Assembly (NCBI GenBank): GCA_026873275.1
Contig: JANTUC010000004.1
Coordinates: 2,542,001 to 2,606,000 of the forward strand
Reading direction: 5' to 3'
From: Pseudopithomyces maydicus
Lineage: Eukaryota; Ascomycota; Dothideomycetes; Pleosporales; Didymosphaeriaceae
DNA length: 64,000 nucleotides
Each line of letters starts with the position of its first letter. Within the stretch, counting starts at the first letter, position 1. The notes under the pieces are model-generated. The model made no database searches and was not told the DNA's origin. It was given only the letters and a program-made list of their open reading frames with translations. The translations under genes and the position numbers were made by a program. Positions 1 through 12,620 of the stretch are shown piece by piece.

Positions 1-2252
1 TACCGAGTACATTTTTTCAGAGCGTGAAGTCGCCTGTTCAGAGGAAGGTTATCACGGAGGTGGGGGACGAGGTGAAGGCCGCGCATGAGGCACTTGCGAT
101 GTGTCTCTATGAGCCTGAGGGGTTGATAAGTGTGGAGCATGGGGAAGTTGGAGAGGTGGATGGTGAGTATCGGTGGACGCCGTCGGGAGAGGAGCTCGAA
201 AGGGCATGCGGGAAGGCTGGGGACGTTGGAAATGAGGAACCGCGCGTGGAGCGACGAGATAGCAAGGCCATGCAGCGGGCTATCGTCCGCATGCGTGGCG
301 GTGGGATACAGGAGTTCTTTGGCCTCAAGAGCAAAGTAGGGGCATCGTCAACTTCCAGCGCACCTCGAGGCCCACAGATCATCAGCCGACCTTCTGACGC
401 GTTCAGTCAAGTGCCTGGTCAAGAGACAGCAAGTAGCGCGATGGGTCTAACTACTCGTCCGCAAGCAGATCGTACGACACCGACTAGAGTCAGGGGTTTG
501 CGGGTACCACGGCGACTTCAATCGTCGTTTATATCAGATAACGGGAATGGGATAGGTTCGTTCGGTGGCATTTCGAGGGTGGCATCGATTGTTCCCGAGG
601 GGAGTGTAGCGAGTTTTTATTTAGGGCATCAAAGTCGGCCGGAGACACAGTATGAGTTGGATGGTGAGAAAAAGACGGACGGCTTGTCAGTATCACCGAT
701 ACAGGAAGGTGTTGAACGATCTTCCGGAGAGTTGTCTCCTAGTCGGATCAACCAGGGTGGTACCACTGCGCAGAATGTACCCTCAGCGGTAGAGCTACCC
801 ACTATCCAGCTACATGACGGTAAGAACCACGAGGGTCGTACTAATAGGCCACCACCCGGAATCAGGAGCCAGATGGACGCGAAGGAGCACATTCCATCTG
901 CCAAAAAAGGTGGAAATTCGAGACAGATCCCCAAGTTAGGTTCTCCTATGGAGTCGCCTGCGAAGGATAATTGGCGTAATTTCAGTAGGCCTCCTACTTT
1001 TAGTAGCTTTTTCGACAAGGAGGACAAGTGGGGAGCATTGAGTCCCCCTTCTGAAAGCGCACAATCTCAAAGGACGTTCTTTGGGCTCGATGAACAGGAG
1101 GAGGAGCCGGCAAGATGGCGTACACCGGAACAGAGCAATGCGACTCCTCCTTTTCGAAGACAGGTGCCTACCAGCGAGCCAGGGCCGTCGGGTACAGACA
1201 CTACGCTCCGTCCACCAGAGAGCAATCATCCGCCAGGAAATGAATTAGAGAACAACCGACTGACGGTAGGTCCAAGAAATCATTCTATATGGGATGGCGG
1301 AGATCACTTAAGTATCATGCCAGGAGAATCACCCAGTGAAATAGGTGCACTGCGAGACCTTCAGGATAACACGAGACGCCGCAATGAAGAAAGACTCGTT
1401 CCTGGAGGCGGCCGGGATGAGCTTGCGCAAGAGCGAGCGAAGTCGCTATCGGAGGATCAATTCCGGGAAAAGCTCCTTTACATGTGGAATACCCACCAAA
1501 CTCGGATGAAATTAATCAATGAGGATCCATTGAAGACTGCTGATGAGAAGAAAGCAGTGAGTAGCGCTAAGTTTCATTTGACAATATAGCTAACCTGTAA
1601 GGCGGCAAAAGACGAGCAGAGATATCTCGAACTCCAAATTGGCCAGGCATCGACTGACACCGGGTTTGAGGTAACGAATCCAGAGACTGCACAGATTTGT
1701 ACCACACTGACAAATACAGCGATTGCACGAACCATGGCAAAAGGATGCGATTATCAATAGTTTTTTCGGGGTACAGCCGACGCCGTCGAAAACGCCATCG
1801 TTTCTCCGCAAGACGAACAAAGTCATGAAGTGGATCTTGGCGGTACCGGATGACCCAGAGCTCAAGACGCATTCGAGCCGCAAACAGAGAGGTCGATACT
1901 CTACAAGAAACACAGGACCGTCCAATCTCCAAAGGAGTAAGACGGGCGCCAGCAACTCGTCACGCGGGGGCCTTCTCGTCATCAAGTGCTTCCTTTGAAT
2001 GTAGGAGAGCAGTACAGAAAAGCACGAAAGGATAATGAGCCTCGCTCGGCAGATGGACGCAGACAGTTTCATTTCGCCCCTGCTCCCGTGGCAAGGACAC
2101 AGCCCAAGTATCAGCCAAGCTTCGACACTGTAGAGTCAAGCTCAGAAGCCATGTCTGGACAGGTCGAAGCCGGGAAGATGAGCTTTGCAGCATCAACTGT
2201 GTCAGGGGCGACAGGTTGGCCAACCCAGTCGCAGTTTGGTGGCGGGAAGTGA
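1..2252 (+). CDS. Unknown protein, 5'-partial
   Basis: The gene enters from the left edge: a pyrimidine-rich acceptor (TTTTTTCAG) ends at base 20 and coding starts at 21, so the true start lies outside the window. I read exons 21-1556, 1602-1670, 1720-1936 and 2005-2252. The joins use donors GTGAGT, GTAACG and GTAAGA, with CTAAC and CTGAC branch sites before the first two acceptors. The first intron is 45 nt and in phase, so its start is translatable and could be mistaken for coding. About 690 residues are visible. They are hydrophilic, rich in S, P, R, G and E, with no membrane segment or recognised catalytic motif; the C-terminal third is also low-complexity. I do not recognise the family. 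Its length and disorder suggest a scaffold or nuclear protein, but that is a guess. The exon structure is better supported than any function. Confidence 0.6.
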
Positions 2253-4143
2253 GCAAGCATATTTTTTATTGACTCCAGATGCAGTGCGAATTGTATTGCT
2301 AGGAATTCCCGTGCTTTGGTTATGCTTGGCGGCCTGCACTGCAGCGTATGTAGACTGGGCTGAGATCAGCTCGGTTGTGCTACAATGCTAGAATAGAATG
2401 ACATTGTTATCATCAAGTGTGAGAAAGTGGTGCAGAAACTTGATCCGTGCATGCGAGTGTGAAGAAGCCTCGCGCCCAGTTCCGAGGTCCGATAGCCAGG
2501 GGTAAAAATAGTCACGTGCTGTGCGCTTGGCAGGCTGCACAGCATAACGACGTTGGCGAAAGCATAGGTAAGTATCTGCAAAGCACGCCGATTTCGATAC
2601 GTGTATCGATAGCAACAGCCTCTCAAGGTGAAACACAGCCACAGAGTAAAGTTGGACCGGGTTCTGGTTCGCGCGGTCGAAGCGAAGGATCAGCGAGCAA
2701 TCTCTCGGGACCAGCCATGGCTCCAGATCCCCCTTCATCTAGACGGCAAATTATGTGCGCAGGCGAGCCGCGCTGTCCGGGCTATTTGTGCAATCTTGTC
2801 CCACATGGATCGTATGTTACCTGGACCAAGAGCGCAGAATTGGACCGGGGAAGGCTTCGGAGGGACAAGCGGTGTGGGAGACGGCTTGGTCAGCGCGGTG
2901 GAGTTTTGAATGAGGGTCCACCGGTGGCAGACGCCATAGACGGAGACTCGTCGGGCATGACATCAGGTGAATTGGATGGTAGAATGCACAATTGGCGGGC
3001 GCAGATGGGGCGAACAGGCGTGGAGGAGGTGCAGCGGTGCGCGATAGGAGGCCGCAGGACGGATAAGACGTGGGCGAATGGCGTTGGGGGGCGCCTCCTG
3101 GATGGGGAAAGGCATCTCCGCTCTCGCGGGCGTGCACAACTGGGCGAGGCTATGGCACAGCGACTACGGGAAATGAGGCCAGCGCGGACTGGGCGCGGTC
3201 GGGTCGAGAAAGTAAAGCCGTTCCCTTGGACGGTGGGGCGCAGGAAGGGGAAGGGGAGCGCGACCAAGCTCGCAGTGACAGCGCGGCGCAAAGGCTGCGA
3301 GTCTTCAGTTGTCGCTTGTCCTTGGTGGCTCGGTGACTCGGTGGCTCGGTGGCTCGGTGGCTCTCTCAGGGTGAAGCCCCCCAGGCGCTTGTGCGGAGCG
3401 ATGGGCGGCTGGGCGGGCGAGGCAGACGCGGCCAATGACCAGCCGGGTGCGGCCTGGTACCTGCATCATGGCGTCGGGATGCTGCCAGGGTCCTGTCCTG
3501 TAGGATACGCAAATAACCCGCCGTGCGTGAACGGCCTAAGCTCGACTGCGCATCTCTCCTGGACACCGTCGATTGTGCAGATTGCAGATTCAGATTGCAG
3601 ATTCACACAGGGAGCCAGCGCATCTGCCCGCCGTGCATGCTCGAGGCAGACGCCCGCCGCAACTGCACAGCGACTGCGTGAATAGGCGTGGAATGCACCC
3701 GAGTCAGTTGTGCTAAACAAACACTCCCAACGTCAAACGGAGAGACGTTCTAGTTCCCGCGCAAGGTCTCACCTTGTGGCCACGGACCCCCTGTCCAATC
3801 AAACGCCGTTGCGGCATGGGCGTGCCTGGGGGCGCCTCTTCTTCTCCTCGTGCCCGACTGTGCTCCTCCTCACCTCACCTCACCTCGTGAGAGCCGCTCT
3901 TTTTAACTAATCCTGCCCTCCGCTCTCGCGAGCACGGCGTCTGCATCTTACCCCAGTCATTCTTTTTTGAGGGACCGTTGTTTTCCACGCCCGCCGCCGC
4001 TCTCTTTGCTCCCCTACGTATCTGCATACACATTCACCCAGTCGATACGACCGCTTGACGACCTAACGTGTTAATACCTAACTCCGACCAAATTCGTCCC
4101 CAGCCAGACCAAAGCCCCCGTATGAATACAGCCCGGTAACACC
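2253..4143. other. Gene-free GC-rich interval
   Basis: No supportable gene. Between about 2.45 and 3.7 kb the DNA is GC-rich and open on both strands in several frames. The translations are low-complexity R/G/S/P with no splice logic or motif, so I treat the frames as chance. It contains five 8-nt GGTGGCTC-type units (3323-3362) and a (TCACC)n tract near 3870-3890. The right part is presumably the leader and promoter of the next gene. Confidence 0.55.
3323..3362. repeat. Five tandem 8-nt units
   Basis: The unit GGTGGCTC is repeated five times in a row; the second copy has G to A. It is a simple minisatellite-like tract inside the GC-rich gap. Confidence 0.85.
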
Positions 4144-6318
4144 ATGGACCGACTACACCACTCGCACTCGCATATGCACATGCACCATGTAAAGAGGGAA
4201 GGAGCCATTGGCGTGCAGGAGATTGCCCGGAGGACAAACACAGTGGTGCAAGAAGCGTCGCGCGTAGTGCTCATGCCTCGCTCCTCGTGCAAGAGCGAAT
4301 CCGAGCCCGGATGCGCCAAACCCACACAGACACCAACGCTCTTCATCGTGCTCGCCGTGACGTATGTGTAGCCATCATGACTCCCATGCCTCTGCTGACA
4401 TGTCCCAGTTTGCCCATCATAGGTGCTGCCGTCGTTCTCTTCTTCCTGCACCGAAGGAACGTCAAGAAGCTGCGTGCTGAGGATAGGGATGACAAATACA
4501 AGTCGTTGGATTTCGGCGTCGAGACCGGCAGAAAGAGACCTGAAATGAAGCATGGATTGGATGTCGAGAAGTCTCACGGCAGAGGCTTGTCTTTGGAACC
4601 CGACCTATCGAGCCCTTACCTCCTCCCCGCTGGTCTACACAGCTCGCGCGAATCGTTCCACTCTTTGTCCCGGTCCACCAAGGACTCCTACGACCCTTAC
4701 GGTCCCGTTTCCTTCGGTGACGATGCTAGCGTTCGCAGCAACAGCCGCGCCGCCCGCCCCGGAAACGCTTCAGTACACACCTCTTCGACCGCAGAGAGCA
4801 ACATGAAGAACGGTCTTCTCCAGAACGCACAGCACATGTCACAGTCCCTACCTCTTCGCGGGTCGTCTTCGCCCGAACGATCGACCGAAAGGTCCATCCC
4901 CGAAATCAGATATCCCGAACAAGCTGCGATCCCACTGAGCCCATTGAACCCTCGATATGAAGACCCCTTTCGCATGCACCTGCATCCCCATCGCCACGCA
5001 TTGGCGACTCGGTAGTAGAGAAGCCCGCCAACACATACACCGCCTACGGTCCGACAGCTGCGAACCCACCACCCCCGCCTGCACCTCCTGTCCAAGATAA
5101 CAAAGCTCGCGCAACTACCACACCTAGCCCGCCCCCGCGAGTCGTATCGCAAAACGTTGTGGTCGAGAGCAACACATTGAGCATGCTGAGCACATCGAGC
5201 TACGGCGAAGGCTTCCAGATCACTCCTCCGTCACCAAGGGCGTCTCAAGAGGCGCCGCCCGCTCCTTTGGCCCCTCAACCCCGTCGCCCTGTCTCCATTG
5301 TACAAAATGGTAACAACGCTCTTGCCGTCGATGATTTCGGTCACAACACCAACCGTCTGTCTATGAGCTTGCGCCCATTGCCTCCGTCTCACGATGATCC
5401 CAATGAAGACCCTGAACAACGCGCAAACCGTATTCGATCGTTCTACAAGGAATACTTCGATGACTCAAAGCCCGAGCCTGCTGGTCAGCAGATCTACAAT
5501 GACTACCAAGAGGACTACAGCTCCGAATACCTTGATGGCAGTGTCTTCGACCCGCAAACCGGTAACTTCATCGTCGCTCAGCCCAATGCTCCATTCGCGC
5601 AGCCTGTCACTCGCCGCGCAATGACACCCCCTCCCCGCGCACCACCGCGATTCCGTAGCAACACCAACCACTCTTCCGGCGGCCCGCACATGTCTCAAAG
5701 TTCCATGGGTTCAGCTCGTTTCCAGCCTCCCCGCAACATGTCTTCGATGAGTGGACGTTTACCGGCCGCACGCAAGCCCATGCCTCCTCCTGCGGCTCTC
5801 TCTTCTCTGCCCACTCCCGGCAAGCTGCAAGAGGACTTTGGCATCTTCAACGCTGCTGACTTTGCCCCTCCTGTTTCGTTCAGGGACAGACAGAATGGTA
5901 TGCGCCCGGACAGCCCTCTGGGAGCTCCTAGACCGTACAGCCCTTCTGTCCGCCCGCACACCCCGCTGGCGAGCTCTTTCGACGATCTCGCTGTGATGCC
6001 TAGCCCGTATGTATACACCACCCATTTTCCTGTTTATCACCTACTAACAATTATAGACACGCGCTCCGCAAGTCGGGTACCTTCACCGCGCTGGACTTTG
6101 CTCCCCCGCCCAAGTTCCGCGATCCCTATGGTGGCGGCTCTAACGCATCTGACGCTGGCTCGATCCGGTCAAACCGCTCGGGCATGTCGGGCACCGCAAG
6201 GATGGCAGTCCGCAACGGTGCTTACCGCGTCAGCAGGATACCGAAGGAGATGGTCGGTACCCAGGATGACATGTTCACCAGCTTGAAGCCCACATTGAAC
6301 ATGGTTGCTCCAGCATAA
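4144..6318 (+). CDS. SKG6-like single-pass membrane protein (apparent frameshift)
   Basis: Exons are 4144-4361, 4409-6006 and 6057-6318 (donor GTATGT twice; the second intron has a CTAAC branch site). The start is the ATG at 4144, followed by a His-rich N-terminus. One transmembrane segment (about residues 64-86, through IIGAAVVLFFL) is followed by the basic stretch HRRNVKKLRAEDRDDKYK and then SLDFG, the pattern I associate with fungal SKG6-type transmembrane proteins. The long cytosolic part (about 600 residues) is Ser/Pro-rich with proline clusters, compatible with polarity or cell-wall signalling scaffolds (family knowledge, not shown here). Reading frame changes near 4964-4970 (a CCCCTTT tract): adding one base makes the protein continuous at about 692 residues, ending KPTLNMVAPA. 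The tail LPTPGKLQEDFG and repeated FAPP motifs are evenly hydrophilic. Function is uncertain; the gene structure is good. Confidence 0.72.
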
Positions 6319-7520
6319 TGATCTCATCCATTGTTATCATTTCATGCGCTCGTAACGATAAGCACCCGCCTCACCGGTGGTCATTCCTGTAACCATCGCC
6401 TGAGCTCATCAATTCTCTTTCCTGCAGACATGACGATTTCCAACGGCATAGACAGTGCGGTGCTTCCTTTTGGATTTCACAGCCGGGTACACCGACATTC
6501 TTTTCTTCGGTACACATTTTTAGCCCATCTTTTGTATGCGAGCGGTTTCGTAGTGTACACGACCGAGCGACAGTCTTCTAGGGTATATACAGCGGGGACA
6601 CGGCGATCGAAGGCGTTAATCATCTGTAATTTATATTATTCTACTGCTGGAAACTAGGCATGCGCGAGTGGAGGCCATGCGCGAAGGAGTGACTCCGCGA
6701 GGGAGTAGAAGGGTGGTGCGATGGTTGTATATAGGAGCGATGTATAGGTGCTTCGAGAATCTGAGTAGGGAAAGAAAATTAGAGGAATCAGTTGTGAAAT
6801 AAGAAAAACATTGAACCATGAGATATGAGCATAAGATATCGACGTGTGACGGGTGAGGTAGAAAACTTGGGTGAGGCTGATAGCGCTTGGCGTTACGAAG
6901 ACCTCCACACTCCGTCCAGCTGGTTGGGGAATAAACATAAGCTGCTGCACGGCAGATCCAGCGATCATCCGGCCCGCCCGCTTTCCAAGGCATCATCCGA
7001 AGCCAGTCGACAAAACTCCAAGAAAAGTCAAGCCATGACACCAACATGGCAACGTCATGCCCAGCCACAGTCGTCGTGGCGCCTTTCGTCAGTCTAGTAG
7101 ACGCAGCGAGGCTATCGAAGACCAGACATCGCACTCGCGCCAGTCTATTCCCGTCCAATTGCCTTTCTCCCCGCCGCGACCGTCCAAAGTCACAGTGTCT
7201 CTAGCGCTGTTTTTTTCGCTGGGATGGCACCGCGTAAACAGAAGTAGCGGCCAGACCTCGCTGATGTCATAGGCAGAAGGGGCCGTCCCCATAAAATCAT
7301 CGACTGCTCTGACGGCCGCGCGTTACGGAGGCGTGGAGGCCTTGGACAACCAGTTAGTCAGTCAGTCAGCAGGATTTCGTTGCGAGTTTGGACTTCTCTC
7401 TTTCCATATTTGATACCCCTGCATTCCTTTTTCTTTTTGTCTTCAGGCCGTTTCGTCCCGAGTTGAGAGGGAGAGAGCCAGCCCCGTGGGCGAATTGCTA
7501 CATACGCTACGAACGACACG
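6319..7520. other. Intergenic, no gene seen
   Basis: About 1.2 kb: the 3' flank of the SKG6-like gene and the promoter and leader of the SUR7 gene. Only short frames without recognisable content on either strand. Confidence 0.6.
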
Positions 7521-8566
7521 ATGGGTCTTTTTGGACGGCGCCGCAACTCCACGGCTGCATCTTCGGATTCGTCTCCTGCGATTGCGCCTGATCTCTCAAA
7601 GGCGCAGATCAAGCGCGCGACGCGGACGCGCAAGATATGGGCGCTTCTCACGTCGTTTTTCCTCTTCGTGACCGTCGTCTTTTTGATTCTTGTCGAGATT
7701 GGCGGCATCAAGAATGAGTCTGTGATACGGGATTGGTACTTCATCCGCATCGATGTCGCGAATATCATTCCGGCGAGCGTGCCGAACTTTGCTCTCATCA
7801 ATACGATTGCTCAGACGCTTGGTTTGCACGATTTCTATCAGGTCGGGCTTTGGGGGTTTTGCGAGGGATACATTAATGAGGGAGTCACGTATTGTAGCCC
7901 GCCGAAAACACTGTACTGGTTCAATCCGGTCGAGATCCTGAGTAGCGAGCTCATTGCCGGTGCATCGAGTATGTTGCCTCCTATCCCCCTCCCCTTCTCT
8001 CCAGCCTTAACCATCAACTAACACACACCACAGTCAACCTCCCCTCAGACATCAACAACATCCTCGACCTCATCCGCATCGTCTCGCGCGTCATGTTCGG
8101 CTTCTTCCTAACCTCCGCCTGCCTCTCCTTCGTCCTCCTCTTCCTAACCCCCATCTCCCTCTTCTCCCGCTGGTGGACGCTCCCCATCGCCATCCTCACC
8201 TTCATCAACGCGCTCCTCTGCACCGTCGCCTCCGTCATCGCCACCGTCATGTTCGTCATCTTCCGCAACGTCATCTCCTCGGTCCGCGAGCTCAACATCT
8301 CCTCCTCCATCGGCACCTACCTCTTCGGCTTCATGTGGACGGCCTCCGCCTTCGCCATCTTCGCCTGGCTCGTGCAAACAGGTTTGTGCTGCTGCTGTGC
8401 GAGTAGGCGCGACGTCCGGACGGGGAGGAAGAGGGGGAGCGAGAAGGCGTATCAGATGCCGGGCGAGGCCCCGACGGACGGTGTCCAGATGAGAGGTGCT
8501 AATGGTGACGTCCAGGGGAGACCGGACGGGAAGCGAAGGTTCAGATTCGGAAGACGGAAGGAGTAG
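7521..8566 (+). CDS. SUR7/PalI-family plasma-membrane protein
   Basis: Exons are 7521-7968 and 8034-8566 (donor GTATGT, acceptor CACCACAG), giving 326 residues from a clear ATG. After a basic N-terminus there is a membrane segment near residues 45-66, an extracellular part containing GLWGFCEGYINEGVTYC, three further hydrophobic segments, then a CCCC-containing juxtamembrane stretch and a basic cytosolic tail. Four membrane spans with a conserved W-x-x-C ... C extracellular loop is the SUR7/PalI architecture. Known members organise MCC/eisosome membrane domains (Sur7) or act in pH sensing (PalI/Rim9). Which branch this belongs to cannot be decided from sequence alone. The tail is short compared with the long PalI tail, so I favour a Sur7-type protein. 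No break is seen. Confidence 0.82.
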
Positions 8567-10560
8567 AGTTTCTGGGGAGGGTGCGGCGGAGGGTGCGCGG
8601 CGAGCGGAGTGAGGTGGAGATTTGGAGTGGGGGCGAGTGTGTGGTGTCGGTGCGGATGGTGCGTTCGGGGTTGCTTTGAGGACTGCGGTGCGTTGATGCG
8701 CCGTGTATGTCTGCTTACCGATAGCAGTAATTGGAGGTGTGCATGGATTCGGTCGAGTCTGCTGCTGGGTGATGGGAAAAGCATGCGGTATACATGGTGG
8801 GCGCTCGAGTGGGGTCTGATTTGCATTTTACCCTATGGTCTGGCATTGCGTGGATGGCACCGATGGTCTTTGTCTCCTCCTTGTATAAAAGGTTATGATG
8901 TTTACGAATTGCATAGCTGTATTGTTAATGATAGATTGGTGGCTGGGTTTAGCATGCAGAAAATATGGTGTGATGTGTTTTGAACTCAACAATCAATTGC
9001 ATGTGATTTTGAACCGACAATTTCTAGAGAGCTGTACTGGCGGTGCCAAACTAGTAAATGTGTTGTGCAGTGTGGGTACTGTGGCTGATACCGATGCAAA
9101 GCAAGTACTTAGCCCTGCCGTGGTGACGAGCAGGGAAAATGTTATCCAGCTAGCATGCTCTCCGCCCTTTCACCATTTCCATTGTCTCATCAGTATGCTG
9201 TAGATTAATCTGGTACGTACTTTTTGATGAATATGTTGTGTTCCACTCACTATTTGTCCATGGTTGCTGTCGACATGACCTGCTCATGTCCTCACGACGT
9301 TGGCAAAAAGATCAAAATTCCATCAACCAATCAGAATTCTGGACTAGCGGCTCTCGTGAAAGCTGACCGCAATTGGCAACAAGCTTTTCTCCTCTCCTTT
9401 TTTGCTTATTTGGGAAGGTTGGGTTGGGCCAATAAGCGCATGGAATGTGGCAGGTACATATCGTGATGCAGGTGTTGCAGGGCTCTGCGATCAACGACCA
9501 AGAACGAACTACTCGATTGGGAAAGTTCAAGCCTTGTCAGATGCAAGGTTTTGCGTTGGCCCTCTCACACGGGCGTTCTGTGGCCGATGGTTCTGATATC
9601 CAACGGATCTGGGGGTTGGAGTTGTTGGCCTGCTGAAGAGCATTTGACAGCCTTGTGCTACCTAATTCGGCCCTTGCGTACAAAAAAAGTTATAGTGCAG
9701 ATCATAATGGCATGGCATTATTGCATTGTCCTTGCATGGGGTTTGAAAAAAAATTCTACAATGCGGTACGGTACTTCGATGCGGCCATTGTTATCGATGA
9801 CGTGCGTACCCCTCCATCCCACCTTCCGCTTCGACGAACCTCACGATTATACTCGACAATTATTCAACAGCCCGCCCAGCCCCCAAGCTGCATCACGCGA
9901 TACTTTCGCCGCAGGCATCGAACTCGGTCTCGGCCCTGCATCCAATTGATCTGCATCTTCTTGGCTCCGGTTGTCGGCGGCTTTTCGCCCGCTCTGTTTT
10001 AGGAGCCGCACAACTTTTTTGCGCGACGCGTGAAAGGTGGGCTGGTGGGGGTATCCGAACCTCGTCATACGCGCCCAACCTTCCCCAGACCCGCGCTCCA
10101 CCCGTTCATAAACAGTCAATTGCACGCCTTGCGGCCCGCGCGCTTTCTCACAATCCCTAACACGTTTTTCCACTCGTCGATTCGACTCTGAGAGGTCCTG
10201 CAGGTGGGTGAATTTTTCCGCTTCTCAGATTCACATCTTGGCGCATGAGAGAGGCTCGGACGGCCGGGTCTTGATGCGCTTGCTGTGTGCGTCGCTTGTT
10301 TCGCATGGGGGCTGTCAACGGCCGAAGTTACCGGGCGAGAACATGTCGGTTGAGCGTCTGGATGCGTCTTATGGGCAGCATGTTATATGGTTGAGGTAGC
10401 CTCATGGCAATACCTCGACGCGCTCATCCCCTTCGTCACTCAGCTCCTAATCGAAAACAACTACAAACTTTTTTGTACTTCAATTGCTCATCCTGGGGAA
10501 GCAAATCGTACTTCTTCAGTGCACACCCAGATCACAACACTGACACGCTTCTCAGTCACA
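8567..10560. other. 2-kb intergenic region, no gene seen
   Basis: Contains the 3' flank of the SUR7 gene and the leader and promoter of ADE13. The short frames present have no family resemblance. A TATAAAA element (near 8884) is not followed by a convincing gene. The half towards SUR7 is more AT-rich. Confidence 0.55.
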
Positions 10561-12179
10561 ATGTCTTCCAACGACACTTACCAAGATCCGCTCAACTCGC
10601 GGTACTCCTCCCAGGAGATGAAGTATCTCTTCAGCCCGCGCAACCGCTTCAGCACATGGCGAAAGCTCTGGATCTGGCTGGCCGAGTCAGAAAAGGAGCT
10701 CGGTCTTGACATCTCCGACGATGCCATCGCTCAGATGAAGGAACACCAGATCATCCAGGACGAGGAGTTCAAGATTGCCGCCGAAGAGGAGAAGAAGCGG
10801 AGACACGATGTCATGGCACACGTATTCGCGTTCGGAGAAAAGGCACCGGCTGCGCGGGGTATCATTCACTGGGGAGCTACAAGCTGTTACTGTACCGACA
10901 ATGCCGACTTGATCTTCCTGCGGGACGGTCTGGACCTGCTGCTCCCCAAGCTGGCAACAGTCATTGAGAAGCTCTCCACCTTCGCAAAGGAGTACAAGAG
11001 CCTGCCGTGCTTGGGCTACACACATCTCCAGCCGGCGCAATTGACGACCGTGGGCAAGCGGGCGTGTCTCTGGATCCAGGATCTGCTTAAGGATCTCCAG
11101 AATCTCGAGCGCGCCAGAGATGACTTGAGGTTCCGTGGTGTGAAGGGAACAACCGGTACCCAGGTATGTACATTTACTTCCAGCATTTGGCTCAAGATGC
11201 AAGTATTCTTGCCCATCTAGTCTTCTTTGTATACCATCATGAGCAAGGCTCTAACACTGTACAGGCATCTTTCCTCCAGATCTTTGAGGGCGACCACGAC
11301 AAGGTCGAGAAGCTCGACGAGCTCGTTACACAAAAGGCCGGTTTCGCCTCCGCCTACATCATCTCTAGCCAAACATACACTCGCAAGGTCGACGTCGATG
11401 TGCTCAATGCGCTTGCATCTTTCGGATCCACTTGCGAGAACATTGGCCAGGCGATCCGTCTCCTTGCATCATTCAAGGAGCTTGAAGAGCCCTTCGAATC
11501 CACACAGATTGGCTCCTCAGCCATGGCATACAAGCGGAATCCTATGCGCAGCGAGCGCCTTTGCTCTCTGGGCCGCAAGCTGAGGAACCTGAATGCGGAT
11601 GCGAGCGCAACATACGCATCGCAATGGATGGAGCGAACGTTAGACGACAGTAAGTGCCAAAATTCCCATGCGTCGCAGCACCCGACAGAAACTAAATACT
11701 GACTTTTCACAGGCGCTATCCGACGCATGGCCCTCCCTCAATCCTTCCTCTCCGCCGACGCCTCCCTCATCCTCCTCAACAACATCGCCTCCGGCCTTGT
11801 CGTCTACCCCGCCATGATCAGAAAGCGCGTAGACGCCGAGCTTCCCTTCATGGCCACCGAAAACGTCATCATGGCCCTCGTGAAGAAGGGTGTCTCCAGG
11901 CAAGATGCCCACGAGGAGATCCGCGTCCTGTCCCACGAAGCTGGTGCCGAAGTCAAGCAGCACGGACGGGACAACGACTTGATTGACAGGATCAAGCGCA
12001 CCGAGTTCTTCAAGCCCATCTTGGGCGAGTTGGATGCCTTGCTTGACCCTAGCACTTTCGTCGGACGCGCCCCGCAGCAGGTGGATGCTTTCTACGAGAG
12101 GGAGGTTAAGGTTGCGCTCAAGAAGTATGTGGATGCTGGACAGTTGAAGTTGGGTGAGGCAGCTGAGCTGCATGTTTAG
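10561..12179 (+). CDS. ADE13: Adenylosuccinate lyase
   Basis: Cleaves SAICAR to AICAR and adenylosuccinate to AMP, releasing fumarate each time, so it acts twice in de novo purine synthesis. Exons are 10561-11163, 11265-11649 and 11713-12179, giving 484 residues, essentially the length of yeast Ade13. The start is the ATG in CACAATGTCT. Landmarks of the aspartase/fumarase superfamily are present: HWGATSCYCTDNADL early (substrate and catalytic His region), a TH-x-QPAQ motif mid-protein, and the signature loop as SSAMAYKRNPMRSE (SSxMPxKxNP-type). The C-terminal helical domain follows, ending in KLGEAAELHV. Introns 1 and 2 split conserved sequence without frame damage. It is a single housekeeping gene; neighbours are functionally unrelated. 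Identification is firm. Confidence 0.96.
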
Positions 12180-12620
12180 AGTGGATGTTTTAAAAGTACG
12201 CGTGTGCGGTGTATGTATTAGGTGAGATTGGACGAGAAACAGTTTTGGATCTAACAATGCGATAAGCGGAAGAAACTTGTTTACTTGTGAGTAATTAAAA
12301 GATGTAGTTTTGCTTGCGGGGAAAATAAATTATTGTGCTGAACATTTTCCTATGCTTGGTGACTGATTGCGCTGCTTACTTGGACCCCTGAGGTCCGCCC
12401 TTCAGACGTGCAAAACGCTGTATATTCAGACCTACTGTTGATCAGATAATGGGAACCGCAGTGATATAATCATTAAAAACTGTTTGTACCGGCTGATGTA
12501 TAAAAAACAGCCCCTCCCGTGATTTAGTATACACATCCCACGATAACAAATCATACAATGCCATGCCGCGTTTCGAATGCATGGAACAACATAAACCCTC
12601 AAGTCATAACTCCCCAGCCT
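12180..12620. other. Convergent 3' flank, no gene seen
   Basis: 441 bp between ADE13 and the convergently transcribed CE4 gene; AT-rich terminator-like DNA without features I can assign. Confidence 0.6.

Noticed and set aside
2447..3685. 412-codon frame in the GC-rich gap
   Set aside because: Low complexity, competes with open frames on the other strand, no splice or start context.
6631..7158. 175-codon minus-strand frame between two plus-strand genes
   Set aside because: No recognisable domain, Ser/Leu/Tyr-rich AT-derived sequence.
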